From positions 1 through 32,082 of the forward strand of contig WRFE01000015.1 of the NCBI GenBank assembly GCA_009778965.1: a stretch of DNA of 32,082 nt, given 5' to 3'. Made by a program: the position numbers and the translations under genes. Under the pieces are notes generated by a model. It had not been told where the DNA came from, did no database searches, and saw only the letters and a program-made list of their open reading frames with translations. Below, one piece after another: positions 1-9,900 of the stretch (the stretch's first letter is position 1; each line of letters begins with the position of its first letter). Source of the stretch: Candidatus Endomicrobium labiotermitis (GTDB lineage Bacteria; Elusimicrobiota; Endomicrobiia; Endomicrobiales; Endomicrobiaceae).

Positions 1-49
1 AACCTGCAATAACTACTACGGCGATTAATACTAAAAGACCTGTGCTCAT
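1..49 (-). CDS. LemA-like membrane protein, N-terminal fragment
   Basis: Only the first 16 codons lie in the window. Read on the minus strand they give MSTGLLVLIAVVVIAG, a short polar start followed by a strongly hydrophobic segment. A good Shine-Dalgarno GGAG (complement of 58-61) sits 8 nt before the ATG, and the ATG overlaps the stop of the neighbouring sulfatase-family gene in an ATGA arrangement, so the two are translationally coupled. The start resembles LemA-family proteins, which begin with one membrane helix followed by a helical domain, but so few residues are visible that any one-helix membrane protein could fit. That a gene starts here is well supported; the family is a guess. Confidence 0.45.
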   Translation of the reverse strand, partial: MSTGLLVLIAVVVIAG

Positions 50-2055
50 TGTGTTTTCTCCTTTTTTGCCGCTGAGGTTTTTAAATAAAAATCAGCTTCG
101 GCAAGGTTTCTTTTGTAATATTCTATCATTTCCGCATGTTCTTTTGTTTCTTCGGTTTTTGAAAGCATTTTTGTTTTCGCGTCAAATTTAAAAGTTTTGC
201 AGGAATTATTGTGTATATTATACAAAACTGCATTATCTCCTGACAATATAAAACCGTCGGTATTATAAGCAATGTGATTCTCTTTTTCCAAAACGCTTGT
301 TCCGGCCGCTGTGTATTTTGTGTCCGAAAGTGATAAATCGTAAAGCGTAGGCATAATATCCATGTGACAGGCGGCAATATCGGTATTAAAAGGTTTTTTT
401 AGTTTTTCCGGCGCATAAATATACATAGGTACGGAATATTTTTTGAAAAGTTCTTCATCAACTGCCGCCGCGATTTCTCTAAGGTTATGGTCGCCGGTTA
501 TAACTACTATGGTATTTTTTGCAAGAGCAGAATTTTTTATTGCCTGTAAAAATTTTGCCGCTTCCCTGTTTGCGAACTGGTAACTTTCAAATATTTTTTT
601 ACCGTACTTTTTTTCTCCGGGCATCATACGCTTTAAGTCTTCGGGAATATTAATTGTAAGGGGAACATAATCAGGCGGTGTTTCATAAGGCGGATGCGTA
701 CCCGTGGACATCGCGTAAATAAATTTTGGCGTTTCAGGGTCGGCGTTAAGTTCTCTTAATAAAAGTTCGAAAAACTGCGCGTCGTTTATTCCCCATTCGT
801 GTCTGTGTTCATTTTTTATGTCGCCTTCGCCGTAAGTTCTGTCAAAACCCTGAGCTTTAAAAAAGTTTTCTATCCCTCTCCAGTTAAGGCTTCCGCCGTA
901 AATGGCTTTTGTCAGATAGCCGGCGGTTTTATAAGGAAGCGCTGCCGCGCTCGGAAACTGTTTATATGCTGCCGGACTTTGCGTTATCTGCATTGCAAGC
1001 GGTCTTTGCGGCATATTGAGAATTGTATTTTCAAGTGCGTGAATGGTAATGCTTCCCGCCGAAAGAAAATTATAAAAAACGGTGTCTTCATCAAAATGTT
1101 TTTTGAGTTCTCCCAAAACGTCAAAATCCGCGCTGTTGAAAATAATAGGCAATGCTCCGAAACTTTCCAGAACTATAAATACAACATTTGGTCTTATTGC
1201 TTCTGCTTCCTTATTAACAGGAGTGATTTTTTCAAAACCGGAAAGATTTATTGTTTCTTTATCAATCCCGAATTTTTGCGCTATATCTAAAGGGTTTTGG
1301 CTTTGTTCCTGTTTAGCCTGTATAGCGTCAGTAAAAGCATGCGCTCCGCCGATAGAAAGTTTGTTTATAAAAGCGTTTGACGAAATTTGCGTGTAAAAAG
1401 TTCCTAAAGGAAACATAGATACAGTGCCGCGCGCAGCAAGAAAGATTAAGCAGGGAACTATTAAAACGATTACAATTTTTATGTAGATATTCCAATACTC
1501 TGCTGCAATTAAATTTTTTTTATTCAAGAGACGTTTGTCGGTATTTTTGACAAGCTTAAAGAATATAAAGACTATGGATACAAGAACAATAAAAGCCGGT
1601 ATAAAACGCCAGTCTGTAATGATAGTTGCGGCAATGGCTCTTGTGTCATCGGCAAATGCTTCGAAAATAAGCAGATTTATATGTTCGTTAAAATAAGTGA
1701 AGAAACCGAAATCTATTATTGTAAGTAAAGCCAGTACGCTGAAAATATATAAATAATAATACTTTATTACTGCCGCAAAAATTTTAAATGATTTTAAATC
1801 TCTTACTGCAAGGAAAACCGTAAAAATAAGAACAGGCAGTATATTTATATACGCCAAAACCGAAAGGTCAAATCTGAATCCCAGAAAAAAAGCCCTGAAA
1901 ACATCTCCGTATAATCCCGAAAGCGAGGAAAAATCGGCAAAATAAAAAAAGAAAAAAAATCTGTAAATTGTCATCAAAACCAATGCAGCAATGTTTATCG
2001 GAACAATTTGCAGTAAGCAATCAAAATATTTTTCGAAATTGTAATTTCGTACCAT
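46..2055 (-). CDS. Membrane sulfatase / LTA synthase-family phosphotransferase
   Basis: A 669-residue membrane enzyme of the alkaline-phosphatase superfamily, LtaS/OpgB-like. About five hydrophobic segments fill residues 15-210. They are followed by a periplasmic catalytic domain beginning PNVVFIVLESFGA near residue 290, whose Glu is a predicted metal ligand. The predicted nucleophile is Thr337 in SAGSITIHALE, matching the conserved Thr before the loose G-L-E motif of the family. TGDHN (Asp522, His523) supplies further metal ligands, and STGTHPPY is also typical. Family members move phosphoglycerol or phosphoethanolamine head groups from lipids onto envelope glycans or lipids. The substrate here is unknown. 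Since the organism appears Gram-negative, an OpgB-like or phosphoethanolamine-transferase-like role is more likely than true lipoteichoic acid synthesis. The Met start follows GGCGGAG on the minus strand. Confidence 0.85.
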   Translation of the reverse strand: MVRNYNFEKYFDCLLQIVPINIAALVLMTIYRFFFFFYFADFSSLSGLYGDVFRAFFLGFRFDLSVLAYINILPVLIFTVFLAVRDLKSFKIFAAVIKYYYLYIFSVLALLTIIDFGFFTYFNEHINLLIFEAFADDTRAIAATIITDWRFIPAFIVLVSIVFIFFKLVKNTDKRLLNKKNLIAAEYWNIYIKIVIVLIVPCLIFLAARGTVSMFPLGTFYTQISSNAFINKLSIGGAHAFTDAIQAKQEQSQNPLDIAQKFGIDKETINLSGFEKITPVNKEAEAIRPNVVFIVLESFGALPIIFNSADFDVLGELKKHFDEDTVFYNFLSAGSITIHALENTILNMPQRPLAMQITQSPAAYKQFPSAAALPYKTAGYLTKAIYGGSLNWRGIENFFKAQGFDRTYGEGDIKNEHRHEWGINDAQFFELLLRELNADPETPKFIYAMSTGTHPPYETPPDYVPLTINIPEDLKRMMPGEKKYGKKIFESYQFANREAAKFLQAIKNSALAKNTIVVITGDHNLREIAAAVDEELFKKYSVPMYIYAPEKLKKPFNTDIAACHMDIMPTLYDLSLSDTKYTAAGTSVLEKENHIAYNTDGFILSGDNAVLYNIHNNSCKTFKFDAKTKMLSKTEETKEHAEMIEYYKRNLAEADFYLKTSAAKKEKTQ

Positions 2056-2071
2056 TAAAACTCCGCCAATT

Positions 2072-2197
2072 CACAAATAACAATTAATAAATAATAAAGA
2101 ATAAATGTCGAATTTTCGCAAAACGAAAATGTTTTAATATGTTTCGCCTTTGGCGAAACTCTGAAATTATTAATTATTCATTATTAATTAATAATTC
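2072..2197. repeat. AT-rich palindromic intergenic repeat, copy A
   Basis: The block lies between the divergent sulfatase-family gene and ilvD. Outer arms rich in AATTAATAA and ATTAATTATT are roughly complementary and enclose two short hairpins. The first is ATTTTCG / CGAAAAT with a 5-nt loop (2112-2130). The second is GTTTCGCC / GGCGAAAC with a TTT loop (2141-2159). A second copy of the same layout lies at 27863-27992 after hydF. This looks like a dispersed non-coding repeat rather than a gene. The hairpins are not followed by T runs, so they are poor intrinsic terminators. Confidence 0.7.
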
Positions 2198-2231
2198 TTT
2201 TGTCAATTATATCATTTTTCAATGAATAATT

Positions 2232-2240
2232 TGATATAAT
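2232..2240 (+). promoter_or_regulatory. Extended -10 promoter of ilvD
   Basis: TGATATAAT is a perfect -10 hexamer with the TG extension. No convincing -35 lies 17 bp upstream, which is usual for extended -10 promoters. Transcription would start near 2247, giving a leader of about 30 nt with AAGGAG before the ilvD ATG. The leader is too short for a riboswitch or T-box. Confidence 0.6.
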
Positions 2241-2277
2241 TTATGATAATAATTTTAGCAAGGTAAGGAGAATAAAA

Positions 2278-3927
2278 ATGAGAAGCGATCAGATAAAAAA
2301 AGGGGCTGTCAGGGCTCCTAACAGATGTCTTTTATATTCAACAGGCATAAGCCCCAGAGATTTAGACAAACCTTTTATAGGCATAGCGTCGTCTTTTACG
2401 GATTTGGTTCCGGGTCACGTTTCAATGCGCGATTTGGAAAGATATATAGAAAGAGGAATAGCAGCTGCAGGCGGAGTTCCTTTTATTTTTGGCGCGCCGG
2501 CGGTGTGCGACGGTATTGCTATGGGTCATAGCGGTATGCATTATTCGCTTGCTTCAAGAGAAATAATCGCGGATTTGGTTGAAACCGTTGCAAACGCTCA
2601 TATGCTTGACGGGCTTGTTCTGCTTACCAATTGCGACAAAATCACCCCGGGTATGCTTATGGCGGCGGCAAGACTTAATATTCCCTCGATAGTTGTTACC
2701 GCGGGAGCAATGTTGAGCGGGATGTATGATAATAAAAAACGTTCGATGGTTCGAGATACTTTTGAAGCCGTCGGGCAATTTCAGGCAGGCAAAATTTCTG
2801 AAAAACAGCTAAAAGAATTGGAAATGGCGGCTTGTCCCGGAGCAGGGTCATGCCAGGGAATGTATACGGCAAACACTATGGCCTGCCTTACCGAAACAAT
2901 GGGAATGTCTTTAACCGGCTGCGCTACGGCTTTGGCTGTAAGCGCTAAGAAAAAAAGAATAGCTTACGAGTCCGGCATAAGAGTTGTCGAGATGGTAAAA
3001 GAGAATATAAAACCGCGCGACATTTTAACTTTGGATGCTTTTAAAAATGCGATAACAGCCGATATGGCTTTGGGCGGTTCTACTAATACCGTTTTGCATT
3101 TGCCTGCTATAGCTAATGAAGCGGGAATTAAACTTTCGCTTGATTTATTTGACGAAATATCAAAAACGACTCCGCAGATTTGCTGTTTAGAGCCTGCAGG
3201 TGATCATTATATGGAAGATTTAGATAACGCAGGCGGTATACCGGCAGTTCTTTCAGCGCTTGAGCCGAAACTTTTTTCTTCCAAAACAGTAAACGGTACT
3301 AATATAAAAATAATAGCCGAAGAAGGCAAAATTTTAGACGAGAATGTAATAAGAGCTAAAAATCCTTACAAGCCCGAAGGCGGTATAGCTATTTTAAAAG
3401 GAAATATTGCTCCAAACGGCAGTGTTGTAAAACAAGCGGCTGTAAGCGAAAAAATGAAAGTGTTTTCAGGGCCAGCTAAAATTTTTAATTCCGAAGAAGA
3501 CGCTATGAAAGCTATACTTGACAAAAAAATAACCTCGGGCTATGTTATTGTCATAAGATACGAAGGCCCGGCAGGCGGTCCCGGGATGAGGGAAATGCTT
3601 TCTCCGACAAGCGCTCTTACGGGAATGGGTTTAAGCGACAGCGTGGCATTGCTTACCGACGGCAGATTTTCGGGAGGAACAAGAGGTCCGTGTATAGGAC
3701 ATATTTCTCCGGAAGCGGCTTCAGGCGGCGCGATAGCGGCAATAAGTGACGGCGACATAATTGAAATAGATATTCCGAAAAGAACCTTAAATGTTAAACT
3801 TTCTGATGATGAAATAAAGTTAAGGCTTGCAAATGCCGTAAAACCCGAACCGAAAGTCAAAACGGGTTATCTTTCAAGATACGCCAAGCTTGTTCAATCG
3901 GCTGATACAGGAGCGGTGTTAAAGTAA
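2278..3927 (+). CDS. ilvD: Dihydroxy-acid dehydratase
   Basis: This 549-residue enzyme of the IlvD/Edd family dehydrates 2,3-dihydroxy-isovalerate and 2,3-dihydroxy-3-methylvalerate to the 2-oxo acids that precede valine and isoleucine. Signatures are [10 protein letters not shown] (Cys119) and [15 protein letters not shown] (Cys192), the conserved Fe-S cysteine motifs, plus [11 protein letters not shown] (Cys77). The N-terminal motif is VPGH, as in the E. coli-type enzyme, rather than the TPCN form of the [2Fe-2S] plant type. An oxygen-sensitive cluster is therefore likely, which suits an anaerobe. [19 protein letters not shown] near the C-terminus is also diagnostic. Length is normal for the family. 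The start follows AAGGAG by 8 nt. The adhesin gene begins only 17 nt after the stop, so the two are probably on one mRNA. Confidence 0.97.
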   Translation: MRSDQIKKGAVRAPNRCLLYSTGISPRDLDKPFIGIASSFTDLVPGHVSMRDLERYIERGIAAAGGVPFIFGAPAVCDGIAMGHSGMHYSLASREIIADLVETVANAHMLDGLVLLTNCDKITPGMLMAAARLNIPSIVVTAGAMLSGMYDNKKRSMVRDTFEAVGQFQAGKISEKQLKELEMAACPGAGSCQGMYTANTMACLTETMGMSLTGCATALAVSAKKKRIAYESGIRVVEMVKENIKPRDILTLDAFKNAITADMALGGSTNTVLHLPAIANEAGIKLSLDLFDEISKTTPQICCLEPAGDHYMEDLDNAGGIPAVLSALEPKLFSSKTVNGTNIKIIAEEGKILDENVIRAKNPYKPEGGIAILKGNIAPNGSVVKQAAVSEKMKVFSGPAKIFNSEEDAMKAILDKKITSGYVIVIRYEGPAGGPGMREMLSPTSALTGMGLSDSVALLTDGRFSGGTRGPCIGHISPEAASGGAIAAISDGDIIEIDIPKRTLNVKLSDDEIKLRLANAVKPEPKVKTGYLSRYAKLVQSADTGAVLK

Positions 3928-3944
3928 AATTGTTGGAGGCCCTA

Positions 3945-6900
3945 ATGAAAAGTATAAGAATAATTTTATTATTTATAGCAGTATGCTTTATCTCTGCTTT
4001 AAATGCTTATTCTGCTGAATTTTTAGTAGGAACTCCATCAGAATTAAATACTGCGATAACAACATCGGTTACCAGGGATACCATAACAGTAACAAATGAC
4101 ATATTTATGGACGTTTCTATGGCAACTATCACCGGAAAAAATATTTCGATAATCGGAGATAATTCCGGAAATTCCGTGACATTATTCGGAAATAATAATA
4201 CCGGTTTAGTAAATACTTCGACCGTAAACATAAACAATATTTGTTTTTCAAGTTTTACTGGAGCCGCAGCGATACATAACGTAAACCGCAGTATGATTGT
4301 CTCGACAGGACCGGATGCGAATGTGTCTTTTATGTTTAATAATTCAACCAGAACGGCAGGCGGCGGCGGAGCCATATATAATGTCAGCAGTGCCGGACAA
4401 TCAAACCTTTCCGGTACAATAATTTTGGCTTCCGCGACATTTTACGCAAACAATGCCTTGAATGGCGGAAAAGGCGGCGCCATTTTTGGTTGGTCAGGCA
4501 GTAATATTATTCTTGGAACAGCAACTTTTATCTCTAATACGGCTACGGAAGGCGGCGCCATATTTTTATTCGGCGATGGGGCTTTGGGCTACAAATCGAC
4601 GCTGACTTGCGATAACGGTTACTTTGAGTTAAACCGGTCTACAAATCACGGCGGAGCCATACATAATACGGAAGGCGGCGTTTTAATTCTTTCTTCCGCA
4701 ACATTTTTCAGAAACAGCGCAGGCACTCACGGCGGGGCTATCGCAAGCGGTTATTCGTGGGCAAATGCCTATTTCGGCAATGTAACATTTACTTCAAACA
4801 CGGCAAACGCTAACGGCGGCGCGATATACCACTACGGAAACAGCGGCGGGATTGCAATCACTTCAACAGGAACATGGGCGTCTTTATTGTTTCAGTTTAA
4901 CCGGGCTAATAACGGCGGAGCTGTATATAATAATCTGCAGGCAAATCCTGTTAATCTAATTTTTTCCTCATCAACGTATATTCAAAATACGGCAACTACT
5001 AACGGCGGCGCGATATTTAATGCCAGTTATTTAACTTTTGGCAACGCGTGGTTTTTCTCAAACAGCGCGGCTAGCGGCGGAGCGATATATAACGCAAGCG
5101 TCTTGACTTCAACATTGACGTATTCAATGTTTTCTTTAAACAGAGCGGCAAACGGCGGCGCGGTATTTATGAATTCAGGCGGCATTGTTTTTGATGTTGC
5201 TACATTTACAGGAAATATAGCGACAAGTTCGGGCGGAGCGTTATATTTACGTACAGCCAGTACGGTTACATTTACCTATAATGCTATATTTACAAATAAT
5301 ATTTCAAGCGGCAGCGGCGGAGCGATATATTTAGAGGGAACCGGAAATGTATATTTTGCAGGCTCAAATATTGTTGCTGTAGGAAACATAGCAGGCACCA
5401 ACGGAGGGTTCATATATTCAACCGGAGAAAAAAATGTAGATTTAACATTCAGCAATATAACGTATGCGAACAATACAGCCGCTAACGGCGGATTGTTATA
5501 CGGAATCGGCGGCACGACTTTTAGATTTAACGGGACTGATACAAACATAAACAACTCTACGGCATCCGTATCAGGCGGCGCAATATACTTGGGAGCAGGC
5601 AGCGGGGTAAATTCTTTAGGTACTCTGTTAAATGCTCAAAGCAACCAAGCAGCGACCGGCGGATTTTTATATGTAACCGGAGGAACGGCGGCGTTTGCAG
5701 GAGCGAATATATCCAATAATACGGCATCTGTGTCCGGCGGGGCAATATATGCACAAAATAATTCAAAAATAAGCTTTAGCGGCGGGACTACGACATTTCA
5801 AAGCAATACATCGTTAACATCCGACGGCGGAGCAGTCTATTTAATCGGTTCATCGATAAGTATTTCAAATGCATATACGGAATTTATCAATAATTCGGCG
5901 GCAGGTAATGGCGGAGCGATATATGCAGAGCAATCAATAATGAGTTTTAGTGGCAGTATAATGTTCAGTTCAAACAGCGTAAACGCTTACGGATATGGCG
6001 GAGCTATATTTGCAAATCAGTCAACAATGAATTTTAGCGCGACAAACGGAAATATAGAATTCAATTCAAATAAGGCAACCGGTAATTTCAGTTCCGGAGG
6101 AGCAATAAGAGCAGAACAGGCAATAATGAATTTTATTGTTTCAACCGGTAATATTGTATTTAGCGGAAATAGCGTAGGTTATTCCGGCTTTGGCGGAGCG
6201 ATATCCGCATTGCAGTCAACAATGAGTTTCAGCGCGACAAACGGAAGTATATTGTTTAGCTCAAACAGCGCAGGCGCAGGGGAAAGAGGCGGAGCTATAT
6301 ACGCAAACAAGTCATCAATGAGTTTTATTACCGTAAACGGAAACATAGAGTTCAATTCAAACAGAGTAGAAACGTATTCCGGAGGGGCGATAGCTGTAGA
6401 CGGGTCAACAATGAGTTTTAATGTAACAAACGGAAATATATTGTTTAGTTCAAACAGTACATCTGCAAATGGAGGAGCTATAGGAATATGGTCCGGTAAT
6501 AATTCAATAATAGATTTTATTGTTTCAAGCGGTAATATAATATTCACTTCAAACAAAGCAGGTTCTTACGGCGGTGCCATAGTATCATGGGCAGACGATT
6601 CAATAATAAGTTTTAACGTTTCAAGCGGCAATATAATATTTAGCTCAAACACGGGCAGCGCGGGCGGAGCCCTATATTTGCTTGGTTCTACAATGAGTTT
6701 CAATGCAACAAATGGCAGTATAATATTTAGTTCAAACAGCGCAAACAGTTATTCTTTTGTCGGCAGCGGCGGAGCGATATATGCTCAAAATAATTCAAAC
6801 ATAAGTTTTAGCGGAGGAAGCACGACGTTTCAAAATAACAAAGCGGTAATAGACGGCGGAGCAATATATTTGATTGGTTCATCAATGAGTTTTTCAAATG

Positions 6901-9900
6901 TATATTCGGAATTTATCAATAATTCTGCGGAAGGAAAAGGCGGGGCAATATATTTAAGCAGTTCAGCAATAATAATAGACAGCACATACGGACAGGTAAT
7001 GTTTGCAGGCAACCGCGCGGCGCTGGGTAGCGATATATATGCGAATAATTCACAAATAAATTTTAATGCGCTAAATTTGATAACAATATCAAGCGGAATA
7101 TATATAGGAAGCAATAACAATGCAATAAACAAAACAGGCAGCGGGGAATTGTATTTGAGCGGAATGAATTTTATACAGGGAGAATTAAATCAAACCGCGG
7201 GAATAACAACAATAAATCAGTCAACATTTACATTTTTCAGCGGAGAGTGGAATGTAACAGACAGCGAAGGGATACGCATAACCAATTCAAACGTGACAGT
7301 TGAATCGACCGTAAATTCATTATTCAGAGATAATTCTAAATCCAACGGCGGCGCGATATTCTTGGAAAACGCCACAGCAGAATTTGTGCAGACCGTGGAT
7401 TTTATATCTAACACGGCAGGAGACAGCGGCGGAGCAATGTATATAGGAAGCGGTGCAACGGTAGCAGCAAACAATATAACATTTACCGGAAACACGGCAG
7501 GACAGAAAGGCGGAGCTGTTTATATGGAAGGAACAGCCGGAAATAATGCGGTATTAAACATAACGCAGAACACTGATACTTTAATATCAGGAAATATGGC
7601 AGACGGCGAATCGAACGTATTTTATTTAGAGCAGTATTCACAGTTAAATTTAAATATAGCAGACGATATAACAATGACAATAGCAGACGCTATAGCGTCT
7701 ATTGGAAACAGCAATAACATAATAACCAAAACAGGAAAAGGTATATTAGAGTTAGACAGCAATATTAATGAGATAGACGGTATATTAAATATATTTGACG
7801 GAACGGTAAGAACAGGCTATGCGACAGGAATCGGCGACATATATTTTACAAGCGGAACGCTGAACATAATGGATGACGTAACAATGACAAATAAAATATA
7901 CGCGTTGGATAGTAATTCAATAATAGATTTGGATATTATAAGCAGCGTGACAGTAACAATAAACGGATTGATAGGCAAAGACAATACAGGAATTTTTGAG
8001 AAAAACGGATTAGGGAAAATAATAATATCGGGTTCCGGTTCAAATATAGGCAAAACAGACGTTAACAGCGGGGAAATGGTAATATTGTCAAATGATTTTG
8101 GTTCAGAAAGATTGACTGTAAAAGAACATGCGATATTAAGCGGTACCGGAAAAATAATAGGAAATGTAACAAATAACGGATTTGTAAGAGCCGGTTATGT
8201 AAGTCCGTCCGATACATCATTTGGAACACTTACAATAAACGGAAATTATATTGAAAGCGGTAATTTGGGAATAAGACTAAACGAAGGAGCCATCGGCAGC
8301 GAAATTGTTCCTACAAACGATAAGTTAATAGTAACCGGAAATGCAACAATTAATACAGGGAGTCTTATAGATTTAGATATGACGCATGGATTTGAGATAT
8401 ATAAGAAATACACAATATTGGAATCCAACGGATTAAGTGGAATATACAGCGGACTTAAAGCACTGTATCCGTCTATTGATATAAGAATCAGCAAGGATGC
8501 AAATAATGTTTATTTAAAGATAGCAGGAATAGATACGGATTATATGGAAATACCGGGATTAGATCATAACAATACGGAAGTAGCAAAAATAATAGACGAA
8601 ACAACTTGGAGCGGAGATTCAAACAAAATAAATGATATATCGAAAATAGTAGGAACAATGGACCCGCTGGACAATGCAGGCAGAAGAAGAGTTTTGGAGG
8701 AAACAGCGGGAAGTATATACGCAAACGCATTATTGGCAAGCGGGCAGCAAATGAGACAGGCGTATCACAGAATACTTGACAGAAGAGAAAGCGGGTATGA
8801 GGGATATAATGTGTGGGCGGGAATATACGGTTCACAGAGAAAAGTAGAACAAGATTCTAACAGCGGAGATTTTAAAGCGCGTAACGGATATTTAATATTG
8901 GGATTAGAAAAATACAGCGATAACAGCAACTTTATGATGGGTTACTATGCAAGCATAGGTCAGCACGATACGCATCAGTGGGATGATATAGTAGATATAA
9001 ACGATTACCGCGGCGGATTGTATTTAGGGAAATTTATAGATAAGTGGACAATAAGAGCAGAATTAAGCGGAGGTTATCAGCAGTATCAGGGAAAAAGGCA
9101 GCAACTGCTGCTGCAGTCAAGAACGGAAAGCGAATATGACGGATGGAACATAAATGCAAATGTGGAAGCGTTTTACAAGATATTGGAAAGCAATATAGCA
9201 AACATAAGTCCGTTTGCTGGATTGGATGGAAGTTTTATAAAGACGAGCGGATTCAGGGAAAAAGGATTTGATAATGCAGCTGCGGTACTTACGGTAAAAG
9301 ACAATCAGTTTGAGATATTGAACGCGGCAGTGGGATTGAGAGCGGAAAAAGAGGTCGGAATATTAAGATGGTACGGAGAATTGGGAGCAAGATATAATTT
9401 GAGAGGCAGTAAAGGAACATTCACAGCGTCGCTGAATAATTTAAACAATGAAATGAAAATATTTGGAGCGGGAAACAGCCTGTTGTCCGGAAAAGCGGAG
9501 TTAGGATTTAGCGCTGATATCTGGAAAGGATTGGAAGTATTTGCAATGGGTTCGTACGAGAAAGCGGAAAGATTTCATCAGGTGGTAGGTGAAACAGGAA
9601 TAGGGTACAGGTTTGGACAAACTTCAAAGGACAAAGAACAGAGTTCAAATAAAGACAACGACAAAGCAAAACGGCAAGAAATGCTGAAACAGGAGGAAGA
9701 ACAAAATAGAATTGCGGAAGAAAGGGAAGCGGCAGAAAGAGCGGCGAAAAAGGCGGAAGAAGAAAGAACAAGACAAACGGCAATAGCAGCGTTGAAGAAA
9801 CAGATAGAAACTACAAGAGTGCATTTTGACTTTGATAAATCAAATTTAAGACCTGACGCAAGAAGAGCAACGGAAGAAATAGCGCAGGCGCTGAAAGAGT

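Noticed and set aside
2206-2277. Possible T-box or leader attenuator before ilvD
   Set aside because: The predicted leader is only about 30 nt, with no hairpin, leader peptide rich in Ile/Leu/Val codons, or T-box motif.
3930-3944. TTG start for the adhesin five codons before the ATG
   Set aside because: The TTGGAGG ribosome site lies between this TTG and the ATG at 3945, and the signal peptide begins properly at the ATG.
4363-7540. Regular short repeats resembling a CRISPR array
   Set aside because: The repeats are in-frame, degenerate and code GGAI/FxxN units. There are no constant repeats with unique spacers and no cas genes.
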